From: Larkinella soli
Lineage (GTDB): Bacteria > Bacteroidota > Bacteroidia > Cytophagales > Spirosomataceae
Direction: 5' to 3'
NCBI RefSeq assembly: GCF_003703975.1
Contig: NZ_ML112623.1
Coordinates: 1 to 64,000, forward strand
Length of the DNA: 64,000 nt
Shown here: in pieces, positions 44,926 through 53,610 of the stretch
How positions within the stretch are numbered: the stretch's first letter is position 1
Layout: every line of letters starts with the position of its first letter
Notes under the pieces: model-generated
The model's database searches: none
The model's input: the letters and a program-made list of their open reading frames with translations, nothing else
Told to the model about the DNA's origin: nothing
Translations under genes and position numbers: made by a program

Positions 44926-45294
44926 TTGTTTGGGGAAGCGTTTTGTCATCCCGACGCAGGAGGGATCTCGGGGCTCGACGCTCCGGATGGCGGGTCATTC
45001 AGCCACCAGATCCCTCGTTCCTCGGGATGACAAGCCGCCCGGAAGGGCAAAAACCCTTCCCAAACAACCTCTCAGAGTTGTTTGGGAAGGGAGCAAGGGG
45101 CTTTTCTGACCGGTTTGCCGGCGTGTTAACCACCCCCCGGCCCCCTCCTTGCTAAGGAGGGAGTGCCTTCGCTGATTGCTGAACATGGCGGAGCGCTCCC
45201 CCTCCTTAGCAAGGAGGGGGCCGGGGGGTGGTCCGGCCAGGGGGTGGTCGGCGCCCCTCGTTCTCCGGAATGAAGGCTTCCTCAAACCACCCTT
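44926..45294. repeat. Composite palindromic repeats, copy 3 (two element types)
   Basis: The first part (44926-45060) is framed by TGTTTGGGGAAGCGTTTT and AAAACCCTTCCCAAACA and encloses a second inverted repeat, GTCATCCCGACGCAGGAGGG with AGATCCCTCGTTCCTCGGGA. The second part (about 45128-45240) is the CCACCCCCCGGCCCCCTCCT type with the spacer of copy 1 (GCTGAACATGGCGGAGCGCT). Two elements of different type thus sit back to back in the same spacer. Confidence 0.85.
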
Positions 45295-45301
45295 CAGCGG
45301 G

Positions 45302-45330
45302 CGGGCCTGAACCGGTTCAGGCCCGTTTTT
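45302..45330 (+). terminator. Perfect palindromic terminator before SusC
   Basis: CGGGCCTGAACC followed directly by GGTTCAGGCCCG, then five T. The long perfect stem with T run fits a rho-independent terminator for the DUF1684 transcript. The stretch 45331-45566 after it is AT-rich and should hold the promoter of the next SusC gene, but no exact TTTG/TAnnTTTG pair was found. Confidence 0.75.
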
Positions 45331-45566
45331 CGTTTATAACGTTAGCTATATTTTGTTGCAAGTTTTGAATTTTTTAGCCCCTGCGGTTCTTCATGTTTTT
45401 TGAAGATTCAAAGATTTGACCATGTTTGCGGAAGATTAGCCGGAGCCCAGGCACTCCGGCTGTGTTTTTAGCTTATTTTCCTATTATTTCCATAGACTTA
45501 GAATTTAATAAAGTAACCATCTCTGCACGGAACGGTATTTTTTTATGCCATAACTCTACAAAATCT

Positions 45567-48500
45567 ATGTACCCAATTCTATTCGATCCGAACAAGCGAA
45601 ACCGGACCCGTCCGGGCCTGATTCTGATGAGCGCCCTGGTGCTTTGGTCCGGCGCCGGGTTTGCCGGGGTTCCGGAAGACAAGGCGCTGAAACGACCCGC
45701 CCGCATCGCGGGCGACTACCGCCCGCCGGTGACCGTAAAGGGAAAAGTGACCGACGAGAAGGGCGAGGGACTGCCCGGTGTGAACGTCATCCTGAAAGGC
45801 ACCGACAAAGGCACCTCCACGGATGCCAAAGGCGAATTTCAGCTTGCCGTGCCGGACGAAAACGCCTTTCTGGTGTTCTCCTTTCTGGGCTATAAGCGGC
45901 AGGAGGTGCGCGTGGGCAGCCGGGGCACGGTGACCGTGCAGCTCGAACCCGACCAAAGCCAGCTCGACGAGGTAGTGGTGGTCGGCTACGGCACCCAGAA
46001 GCGCAACAGCCTGACCAACTCGGTGTCGCAGATCGGGGGCGAGGAAATCACCCGCCGGCCGGTGTCCAACATCCAGCAGTCGTTTCAGGGCCTGATGCCG
46101 GGCGTCACCGTGCAGGACCTCGGCGGCTCGCCGGGCAAGTCGAACGCCAGCATCCGGGTGCGCGGCATCACCACCTTCAACATCAACAGCGCCAGCACGA
46201 GCGGCTTCGACCTCGGCAAGAACGACGCCCTCGTCATCGTCGACGGCATCGAGCAGCGGCTAAGCGACATCAACCCCGACGACATCGAATCGGTCTCCAT
46301 CCTGAAAGATGCCTCCTCGACGGCCATCTACGGCTCCCGGGCCACGAACGGGGTCGTGCTGATCACCACCAAACGCGCCAAAGGCGGCAGGGTGCAGGTG
46401 GATTACCACGGCTACTACGCCATCCAGAAATCCACCAACGTACCGAAGATGATGGGGCTGGAGGACTATATGCGCATGCAGGTGGCGGCCTACACCAACG
46501 CCGGAACCACCCTGCCCGCCCGCTTCACGGAGGAGTCCATTCAGGCCTATATCAACGCCACCGACCGGCTGAAATACCCGCTGCCCAACACCTGGTTCGA
46601 AACCCTGCTCCAGCCCGCTCCGCAGCAGAACCACACGCTCTCGGTGGCCGGCGGCACCGACGTACTCCGGACCCGGCTCAGCATCCGCTACAACGACCAG
46701 CAGGGCGTCATCAAAGGCGATTATTCCAACAAAATCGGCGAATTCCGGCTGAATACCGACTACACGGTGACGCCGAAGGTTCGCGTCAGCGCCGACCTCA
46801 ACTACCGCTACAGCAAGGCCGTCAACCCGACCTTCAACAACGGCGGCATCATCCCGGGTCCGCTGAACAGCTTTTTCCACGGCTCGCTCTGGGCGGTTCC
46901 GAAATACCCCGACGGCACCTACGGCCTCAGCACGCAGGGCAACAACCCGCTGATGTTCAACGAAATCGGCGGCCTCTCGCGCCAGAACACCGACTACCTG
47001 GCCGGCTACGTGAAGGGCGAATGGGACATCATGGACGGCCTGACCTTTTCGACGCAGATCGCCGGGCGGGGCACGTTCGTCTATCAGAAGAACTTCACCA
47101 ATGCGTACACCAACGTCGACAAGAATACGAACATCACGAAGACCATCGCGATCAACTCGCTGACCGAGGTGCGGAACTCGCTGCGCGAATACACGATCAA
47201 CAGCCTGCTTAACTACGAGAAGAGTTTCGGTTTCCACAACCTGAAGGCGCTGGCGGGCTACTCCCAGATCGGCAACACGCAGAATTTCCTGTCGGCCTAC
47301 CGGGAGCGGTTCTATAACAACGACATCGGCTCCATCGGCCAGGGCGCCAATGACGGCACCAGGAGCAATTCCGGGAACGACGCCCAGTATGGCCTGCGCT
47401 CCTATTTCGGCCGGGTAAATTACGACTACCAGGAGAAGTACCTCTTCGAAGCCAACGGCCGCTACGACGGCTCGTCGAAGTTCACGGGTAACAAACAGTA
47501 CAGCTTCTTTCCCTCCTTCTCGGCCGGCTGGCGCATCTCGAAGGAGAATTTCTGGCAGGGGCTGTCGCAGACCGTCAACGACCTGAAACTGAGAGGTTCG
47601 TGGGGTGTTACCGGGAATCAATCGGTGGACCTCTACAGTTACTACTCGGCCCTGACGGCCAACGGCTATACCTTCGGCGGGCTGCCGGTCCAGGGCTACC
47701 GCCCCACCACCCTCGCCAACACGAACCTCGGCTGGGAGTCGACGACCCAGCTCGACCTCGGCCTCGATGCCTCGCTGCTGAACCGCAGCCTGACCCTCAC
47801 CGTCGACTATTACCGCAAGCGAACCGACGACATCCTGCTCAACCTCGACATCCCGGCGACCATCGGGCTGATCGCCCCGCCCCAGAACGCCGGCTCGGTG
47901 GAGAACAAGGGCTGGGAGTTCAGCGCAAGTTACCGGGCGCGGCCCGCGCCCTCGGGCTTCCGCTACGGCCTCCGCGGCAACCTGAGCATCAACGAGAACA
48001 GGGTCGTGGACCTGAAAGGAACGGGGCCGTACATCACCGGCTCCGACATCGACCCGCGCTACATCATCGCCAAAGGACTGCCGATCAACACCCTCTGGGG
48101 TTACCAGACCGCCGGGCTGTTCCAGTCGCAGCAGGAGATCGTCGACTACAGGGCCACCCTGGCGTCCAACACCAAGCCGGGTGACGTCAAATACGTGGAC
48201 CGGAACGGCGACGGCAAGATCAGCGCCGACGACATGACGAGCATCGGCAACTCCTTCCCGAAATACACCTTCGGTTTCAACGGCGACTTCTCCTACCGGA
48301 ATTTCGAGCTGAACATCCTGTTTCAGGGGGCCGCCAAAGTGGACGCCCGGCTGGCGGGGGCGCTGGCCGAAATGGGCAACCAGGAAGGCTTCACGCACGA
48401 GATTTACGCCGGGAACTACTGGACGCCCGAGAATCCCGGCGCCCGTTTCCCGCGCCCGCTCAAGTTCGACCTGCGCAACGTGGCCACCTCCGACCGGCTG

Positions 48501-48734
48501 GTTATCGACGGCTCCTACCTGCGGCTGAAGAACGTCCAGCTGGCCTACACCCTCCCGGCTTCGCTGGTGAACCGGGTGAAACTGAGCCGCGTACGCGTCT
48601 ATACCTCCGCCACCAACCTGTTCACGATTTCCAAACTGAACGAGTGGAACCTGGACCCGGAAGTGCCGTCGGGCCGGGCCGTCTATTACCCGCAAACCGC
48701 CCTGTATACCCTCGGTCTGAACCTTCAATTCTGA
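45567..48734 (+). CDS. SusC/RagA TonB-dependent outer membrane protein (sulfatase locus)
   Basis: The frame is open from 45426, but ATG at 45567 gives a basic N-terminus and signal peptide (PGLILMSALVLWSGAGFA), leaving 1055 residues. It has the carboxypeptidase-like domain (VKGKVTDEKGEGLPGVNVIL), the plug (EVVVVGYGTQKRNSLTNSV, ILKDASSTAIYGSRATNGVV) and the barrel. The SusD gene and two secreted sulfatase genes follow on the same strand, which makes a sulfated polysaccharide or its fragments the likely ligand. It has no STN domain and no local regulator. Confidence 0.94.
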   Translation: MYPILFDPNKRNRTRPGLILMSALVLWSGAGFAGVPEDKALKRPARIAGDYRPPVTVKGKVTDEKGEGLPGVNVILKGTDKGTSTDAKGEFQLAVPDENAFLVFSFLGYKRQEVRVGSRGTVTVQLEPDQSQLDEVVVVGYGTQKRNSLTNSVSQIGGEEITRRPVSNIQQSFQGLMPGVTVQDLGGSPGKSNASIRVRGITTFNINSASTSGFDLGKNDALVIVDGIEQRLSDINPDDIESVSILKDASSTAIYGSRATNGVVLITTKRAKGGRVQVDYHGYYAIQKSTNVPKMMGLEDYMRMQVAAYTNAGTTLPARFTEESIQAYINATDRLKYPLPNTWFETLLQPAPQQNHTLSVAGGTDVLRTRLSIRYNDQQGVIKGDYSNKIGEFRLNTDYTVTPKVRVSADLNYRYSKAVNPTFNNGGIIPGPLNSFFHGSLWAVPKYPDGTYGLSTQGNNPLMFNEIGGLSRQNTDYLAGYVKGEWDIMDGLTFSTQIAGRGTFVYQKNFTNAYTNVDKNTNITKTIAINSLTEVRNSLREYTINSLLNYEKSFGFHNLKALAGYSQIGNTQNFLSAYRERFYNNDIGSIGQGANDGTRSNSGNDAQYGLRSYFGRVNYDYQEKYLFEANGRYDGSSKFTGNKQYSFFPSFSAGWRISKENFWQGLSQTVNDLKLRGSWGVTGNQSVDLYSYYSALTANGYTFGGLPVQGYRPTTLANTNLGWESTTQLDLGLDASLLNRSLTLTVDYYRKRTDDILLNLDIPATIGLIAPPQNAGSVENKGWEFSASYRARPAPSGFRYGLRGNLSINENRVVDLKGTGPYITGSDIDPRYIIAKGLPINTLWGYQTAGLFQSQQEIVDYRATLASNTKPGDVKYVDRNGDGKISADDMTSIGNSFPKYTFGFNGDFSYRNFELNILFQGAAKVDARLAGALAEMGNQEGFTHEIYAGNYWTPENPGARFPRPLKFDLRNVATSDRLVIDGSYLRLKNVQLAYTLPASLVNRVKLSRVRVYTSATNLFTISKLNEWNLDPEVPSGRAVYYPQTALYTLGLNLQF

Positions 48735-48742
48735 TTTTTGCC

Positions 48743-50356
48743 ATGAACCGCATAGCCATAACTATACAATCGATAAAAACCGCCGTGGTGGCCGGGCTGG
48801 TGACCGCGGCCGGCCTGGGGCTGACGGCCTGCGACCGCGAGCTGCTCGAAACCGTGCCGAACGACCGCCTTTCGGTGGATATTTTCTGGAAAACCGAGTC
48901 CGACGCAAAGCTGGCGGTCAACTCGCTGTATACCGACCTCGACAGTACGAACCTCATTTCCTGGGACGGGATGACGGATATCGCGCACATCAATACCAAC
49001 TTCAACGTCGAAGCCTTCATCGAACTCGGCACCTATGACGCGACCAGTTCGAAAATCTACGGCGAATGGCGCCGGGCCTACCGGGGTATCCGGGCGGCCA
49101 ACTATTTCTTGGAGAACGTCGACAAAGTGACCTCGACCAACCCGACGCTCATCAATCAGTTCAAGGGGGAGGCCCGAACCCTGCGGGCGTACCAGTATCT
49201 GAAACTGGCCGGGCTGTTCGGTTCGGTGCCGCTGGTGACGTCGTCCATCTCGATCGAGGAAGGCCGGGCGCTGAAGAACGCCCCCGTCGAGGAGGTCTGG
49301 AATTTCGTAGAGAAGGAACTCACCGAAGCCGCCGGTCTGCTCCCGGCCACCTACCCGGCCGCCGACCGGGGCCGGATCACCAAGGGGGCGGCCCTGGGGC
49401 TGCTGGCGCGGGCGAGCCTCTACGCCGGGAGGTATCAGAAAGCCGCCGAAGCCGCCGATCAGGTGATCAAACTGGGCGTCTACGGCCTCTATGAATCCTA
49501 CGAAAAGCTGTTTTCCTACGCGGCCGAAAACAGTAAGGAAGTGATTCTCGACAAGCAGTACCTGAAAGACAGCTACTCCAACAACGTCTTTGCCTACATC
49601 GGCCCCTACAGCCAGAAAAACAGCAGCAGCAACATCGTGCCGACCAAAGTGCTGGTCGACACCTACGAAACGCTCGACGGCAAGAAGATCACCGACGCGG
49701 GCAGCGGCTACGACCCGGCCAAACCGTATGCCAACCGCGACAGCCGCCTGCGGTTCTCGGTCATCCTGGAAGGCGACGTGCTGCCGAGCGGCATTACGTT
49801 CCAGCCCCGGCCCACCAGCGGCACCGCCGACGCCATCGGGAGCACCTTCATCGCGTCGACCACCGGGTTCAACATTAAAAAGTACATCAATACGGAGGAT
49901 TTCGCCAACCCGGCCAACGGCGGGATCAATATCATCCTGCTCCGCTACGCCGAGATCCTGCTGACCTACGCCGAGGCAAAAATCGAACTGAATCAGATCG
50001 ACCCCGGCGTGCTCCAGGCCATCAACCTGGTCCGCAACGGCCGAAACGATGTGAAGCAGCCCGCCGTTACGACGACCGCCCAGGCGGCCCTGCGCGAGAT
50101 CGTCCGCCGGGAGCGCACCGTCGAGCTGGCCTTCGAGGGGCAGCGGCTGTTCGACATCCGGCGCTGGAAGATTGCCGAGACGGTCATGACCGGGCCGGTT
50201 TACGGCATCACCTACCCCGACGCGACGGGCAAGCTGGTGACGGTGCAGGCGGTTTCGTCGAACCGCGTGTTCGATAAAAGCCGGCATTACCTCTGGCCGA
50301 TTCCGCAGAAAGAACGCGATCTGAACCCGAACCTGACCCAGAACCCGAACTGGTAA
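48743..50356 (+). CDS. SusD/RagB nutrient-binding lipoprotein (sulfatase locus)
   Basis: The frame is open from 48644, overlapping the SusC end, but ATG at 48743 (8 bases after the SusC stop) starts a clean lipoprotein signal (GLVTAAGLGLTACDRELLE) and is chosen, giving 537 residues. SusD blocks: FWKTESDAKLAVNSLYTDLD, TPR-like FKGEARTLRAYQYLKLAGLF, C-terminal RRERTVELAFEGQRLFDIRR and HYLWPIPQKERDLNPNL. It will cap the SusC and bind the glycan. The first sulfatase starts 29 bases downstream, so the four genes form a transcript. Confidence 0.94.
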   Translation: MNRIAITIQSIKTAVVAGLVTAAGLGLTACDRELLETVPNDRLSVDIFWKTESDAKLAVNSLYTDLDSTNLISWDGMTDIAHINTNFNVEAFIELGTYDATSSKIYGEWRRAYRGIRAANYFLENVDKVTSTNPTLINQFKGEARTLRAYQYLKLAGLFGSVPLVTSSISIEEGRALKNAPVEEVWNFVEKELTEAAGLLPATYPAADRGRITKGAALGLLARASLYAGRYQKAAEAADQVIKLGVYGLYESYEKLFSYAAENSKEVILDKQYLKDSYSNNVFAYIGPYSQKNSSSNIVPTKVLVDTYETLDGKKITDAGSGYDPAKPYANRDSRLRFSVILEGDVLPSGITFQPRPTSGTADAIGSTFIASTTGFNIKKYINTEDFANPANGGINIILLRYAEILLTYAEAKIELNQIDPGVLQAINLVRNGRNDVKQPAVTTTAQAALREIVRRERTVELAFEGQRLFDIRRWKIAETVMTGPVYGITYPDATGKLVTVQAVSSNRVFDKSRHYLWPIPQKERDLNPNLTQNPNW

Positions 50357-50385
50357 ACCGGCTTCCGTCCTGAACCCCTGATTCG

Positions 50386-51873
50386 ATGAGACTGCACCGA
50401 CCGCCGCCTATTTCTTTATGTTCCCTTCTGGTCGTCACCCTGGCCCTGCTCACGGCGGGCCGGGGGACGGCTCAGAAGAAGCCCAACATCGTCTTCATTT
50501 ACGCCGACGACCTGGGCTACGCCGAACTGGGCTGTTACGGACAGAAGAAAATCCGGACACCCCACCTCGACCGCATCGCCCGCGAGGGCATCCGGTTTAC
50601 CGACTATTACACGAGCACGCCCGTCTGCGCGCCCTCCCGCTGCCAGCTGCTCACCGGCACCCACGCCGGCCACTCCTACATCCGCGGCAATTTCGAGCTG
50701 GGCGGCTTTGCGGATTCGAGCGAGCGGGGCCAGATGCCGCTGCCGCCGAACACCCGGACCATCGGCACGCTGCTTCAGAAAGAGGGCTACCAAACCGCCT
50801 GCATCGGCAAGTGGGGCCTCGGCATGGGCAGCAACACCGGCGACCCGAACCGCCAGGGCTTCCATTACTTCTACGGCTATTACGACCAGAAACAGGCCCA
50901 CAACTACTACCCGACGCACCTCTGGGAAAACGGGAAATGGGACACGCTGAACAACCCGGTGATCGACGTCCACCGTAAACTGGACCCGCGCACCGCCCGG
51001 CCCGAGGACTTCGACTACTACCGGGGAAAGGACTACGCCATCGACAAAATGACCGAAAAGGCCCTGAAGTTCGTCCGGGACAACCGCGACCGGCCCTTCT
51101 TCCTGTATCTGCCCTTCACCATCCCTCATGCCTCGCTTCAGGCACCGGAGGAGGTGGTAAAGGAGTACGTCGGGCAGTTCGACGAAAAGCCGTATTACGG
51201 GGATAAGAATTATGCCTCCACGCCCTACCCCCGCTCGACCTACGCGGCCATGATCACCTACATGGACCGGAAGGTGGGCGAGGTCATGGCGCTGCTGAAG
51301 GAGCTGGGGCTGGACGACAATACGCTGGTCATTTTCACCTCCGACAACGGCACTACCTTCAACGGCGGAACCGACCCGAACTTTTTCAACAGCGTGGGCG
51401 GCTTCCGGGGCCTGAAGATGGACGTCTACGAGGGCGGGGTGCGGATGCCGATGGTGGCCCGCTGGCCGGGAAAAATTCCCGCCGGAACGACGACCGCCCA
51501 CGTCGGGATTCACTACGACGTGCCGGCGACCCTGCTCGAAGCGGCCGGGGGAAAACCGGTCGAAACCGACGGCATCTCGTTTCTGCCCACTCTGCTCGGC
51601 CGGGAGAAGAATCAGAAAAAACACGAATACATTTACTGGGAATACCCCGAAAAGGGCGGACAGTTGGCCGTTCGGATGGGTCGCTGGAAGGGCGTCAAAA
51701 CCGACCTTCGCGCCAACCGGGTCGCCCGCTGGCAGCTGTTCGATCTGGAAAAGGACCCCGGCGAAACCACCGACCTGGCCCCCGCCCACCCGGCCATAAC
51801 CGCCCGCTTCGACGCCATCGTACGGAAGGAACACCAGCCCTCACCAGTGGAAGCCTGGCGGTTTCTGGAGTAG
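50386..51873 (+). CDS. Secreted sulfatase, Cys-type
   Basis: After a signal peptide (LLVVTLALLTAGRGTAQ) the 495-residue protein has KPNIVFIYADDLGYAELGCY with the two calcium-binding Asp residues, the formylglycine motif C-x-P-S-R in STPVCAPSRCQLLTGTHAG, CIGKWGLGMG, and IFTSDNGTTFNGG with the second metal site. The Cys must be converted to formylglycine by a maturation enzyme that is not in the window. The protein should remove sulfate from a glycan taken up by the SusC/SusD pair just upstream. It is of the arylsulfatase A-like type; the exact linkage is unknown. Confidence 0.92.
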   Translation: MRLHRPPPISLCSLLVVTLALLTAGRGTAQKKPNIVFIYADDLGYAELGCYGQKKIRTPHLDRIAREGIRFTDYYTSTPVCAPSRCQLLTGTHAGHSYIRGNFELGGFADSSERGQMPLPPNTRTIGTLLQKEGYQTACIGKWGLGMGSNTGDPNRQGFHYFYGYYDQKQAHNYYPTHLWENGKWDTLNNPVIDVHRKLDPRTARPEDFDYYRGKDYAIDKMTEKALKFVRDNRDRPFFLYLPFTIPHASLQAPEEVVKEYVGQFDEKPYYGDKNYASTPYPRSTYAAMITYMDRKVGEVMALLKELGLDDNTLVIFTSDNGTTFNGGTDPNFFNSVGGFRGLKMDVYEGGVRMPMVARWPGKIPAGTTTAHVGIHYDVPATLLEAAGGKPVETDGISFLPTLLGREKNQKKHEYIYWEYPEKGGQLAVRMGRWKGVKTDLRANRVARWQLFDLEKDPGETTDLAPAHPAITARFDAIVRKEHQPSPVEAWRFLE

Positions 51874-51889
51874 GTGGTTTGGGGAGGGG

Positions 51890-52030
51890 GGAAGTGCCTG
51901 AAGGCACTTTCCCCTGAGAGGTGGTTTGGGAAGCGTTTTGTCATCCCGACGCAGGAGGGATCTTGGGGCTGGGGTGGTCAACAGGATGACAAGCCGCCCG
52001 GAAGGGCAAAAACCCTTCCCCTAACTACCA
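51890..52030. repeat. Palindromic repeat, copy 4 (GTCATCCCGACG type)
   Basis: GGTGGTTTGGGAAGCGTTTT, GTCATCCCGACGCAGGAGGG and AAAACCCTTCCCCTAACTACC repeat the elements seen at 44926-45060, with a shortened centre (the right half AGATCCCTCGTTCCTCGGG is replaced by GGGTGGTCAACAGGATGAC). It fills the space between the two sulfatase genes. Confidence 0.75.
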
Positions 52031-52096
52031 CTAAAGCCCCGCCGGATCAGACTCCCCCTGTAGGGGCCCTGGGGTAAACCTCTAAAACGTTCAACC

Positions 52097-53428
52097 ATGA
52101 AATTTCGCATTATCAGCCTGCTGCTGACCGCCCTGCTCCTGACCGGGGGCGTGGTCCGGGCGCAGCAGCGGCCCAACATCATCTTCGTGCTGGCCGACGA
52201 CCTCGGCTACGCCGACCTGAGCTGCTACGGCAACCCGGTCATCAAAACGCCTTTCCTCGACGGCATGGCCGCCAAAGGACTCCGGGCTACCAACTACGTC
52301 GTGACCAGCCCGGTCTGCACCCCCTCGCGGGCCGCCCTGCTGACGGGCCGGTATCCGTCGCGCATGGGCCACCGGCCGGGCATCGACTGGGGCATTCCCG
52401 ATCAGGAGGTCACGACGGCCGAAATGTTGAAAACAGTCGGGTATAACACGGCCTGCATCGGCAAATGGCACATCGGCGAAACCGGCAAACGGGCGTCGGA
52501 ACTGCCCAACGGCCAGGGCTTTGACCTGTATTACGGCCTGCTGTATAGTCATGACTATAAAAAACCCTATGTACAGCGGCCGTATGAACTCCGGCTCTGG
52601 CGCAACACCACCCCCGACGAGTTTCCGGCCGACTCCTCCCTGACGGAACGATATACGGCCGAAAGCATCGCGTTCATCAAAAAGCAGACGAAGGGCAAAC
52701 CGTTCTACCTGCACCTGGCCCACAACATGCCGCACCTGCCGCTGGCCTCCGCCGGAAAGCACCGGGGACGGTCGGCGGGCGGGCCGCTGGGCGACGTCAT
52801 CGAGGAGATGGACGAGGGGCTGGCGCGCATCTGGAAAGCCCTCGAAGCACAGGGGCTGGCCGACAACACCATCTTCATCTTTTCGAGCGACAACGGCCCC
52901 TGGATCAACTACCCGCCCCGCATGGCGGCCGACAGCGTGACGCGGCCGTGGTTCGTCGGCAGCGCCGGGCCGTTCCGGGGCAGCAAGTCGGAGACCTACG
53001 AGGGCGGCCACCGTGTCCCGTTCATCGTCTACTGGAAGGGCCGCACCCCGGTCGGGCAGGTCACCGGCGAGCTGCTGAGCTGCGTGGACGTACTGCCTAC
53101 CTTCGCCGAATGGACGAAGGCCCCGCTGCCGGGCGGACGGACGCTCGACGGCCAGTCGGTGTCGGACGTGCTGCTGGGCAAACCCGGCAAACACCCGCAC
53201 CGGGAGGTTTATTACGTTCACAACGCCGTGTGTCAGGCCGTCCGGCGGGGCGACTGGAAATACCGGGAGGTGCAGAATACGGTCGACGGCCGGCCCCAGA
53301 CCCGCATCGAGCTGTTCAACCTCGCCCGCGACCCGGCCGAACGCGCCAACGTCCTGAACGAATACCCCGAAGTGGCCCGCGACCTGAAGGAACTCTTCGA
53401 CCGCTTCCCGGGTGCCGCCGAGAACTGA
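52097..53428 (+). CDS. Secreted sulfatase, Cys-type, second
   Basis: The 443-residue protein has a signal peptide ([17 protein letters not shown]), [20 protein letters not shown], the formylglycine motif in [32 protein letters not shown] with the active-site Lys and His, and IFSSDNGPW for the metal site. It differs clearly from the first sulfatase (443 against 495 residues and other insert regions), so the two probably cut different sulfate esters of the same polymer. The interval between them carries a dispersed repeat; a terminator follows this gene, ending the locus. Confidence 0.92.
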   Translation: MKFRIISLLLTALLLTGGVVRAQQRPNIIFVLADDLGYADLSCYGNPVIKTPFLDGMAAKGLRATNYVVTSPVCTPSRAALLTGRYPSRMGHRPGIDWGIPDQEVTTAEMLKTVGYNTACIGKWHIGETGKRASELPNGQGFDLYYGLLYSHDYKKPYVQRPYELRLWRNTTPDEFPADSSLTERYTAESIAFIKKQTKGKPFYLHLAHNMPHLPLASAGKHRGRSAGGPLGDVIEEMDEGLARIWKALEAQGLADNTIFIFSSDNGPWINYPPRMAADSVTRPWFVGSAGPFRGSKSETYEGGHRVPFIVYWKGRTPVGQVTGELLSCVDVLPTFAEWTKAPLPGGRTLDGQSVSDVLLGKPGKHPHREVYYVHNAVCQAVRRGDWKYREVQNTVDGRPQTRIELFNLARDPAERANVLNEYPEVARDLKELFDRFPGAAEN

Positions 53429-53448
53429 GACCGGTCGCGTTTCCCGTC

Positions 53449-53479
53449 ACGGCCCTCCGCGCAGGTGGAGGGCCGTTTT
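53449..53479 (+). terminator. Terminator after the sulfatase operon
   Basis: The stem ACGGCCCTCC (53449-53458) / GGAGGGCCGT (53467-53476) is followed by a short T run (TTTTGTTG). Confidence 0.75.
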
Positions 53480-53610
53480 GTTGACAGGCCGACGGAGCAA
53501 CCGGGGGATCAGTCCGCCGGTACTGGCTCGTACTTTTTGGAATTACTTGCACTTGCCGCCGTTTTGTCGTATCGTTATCGGTGTATCGGCTACGGCCCTC
53601 CTTCCGCCCC

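Noticed and set aside
46260-48728. 822-residue minus-strand open frame
   Set aside because: Antisense to SusC; Val/Gly/Arg/Asp-rich shadow composition.
53581-53610. GTG start of the histidine kinase
   Set aside because: The ATG at 53611 is in the same frame with a normal soluble start; the ten extra residues add only basic and proline residues.
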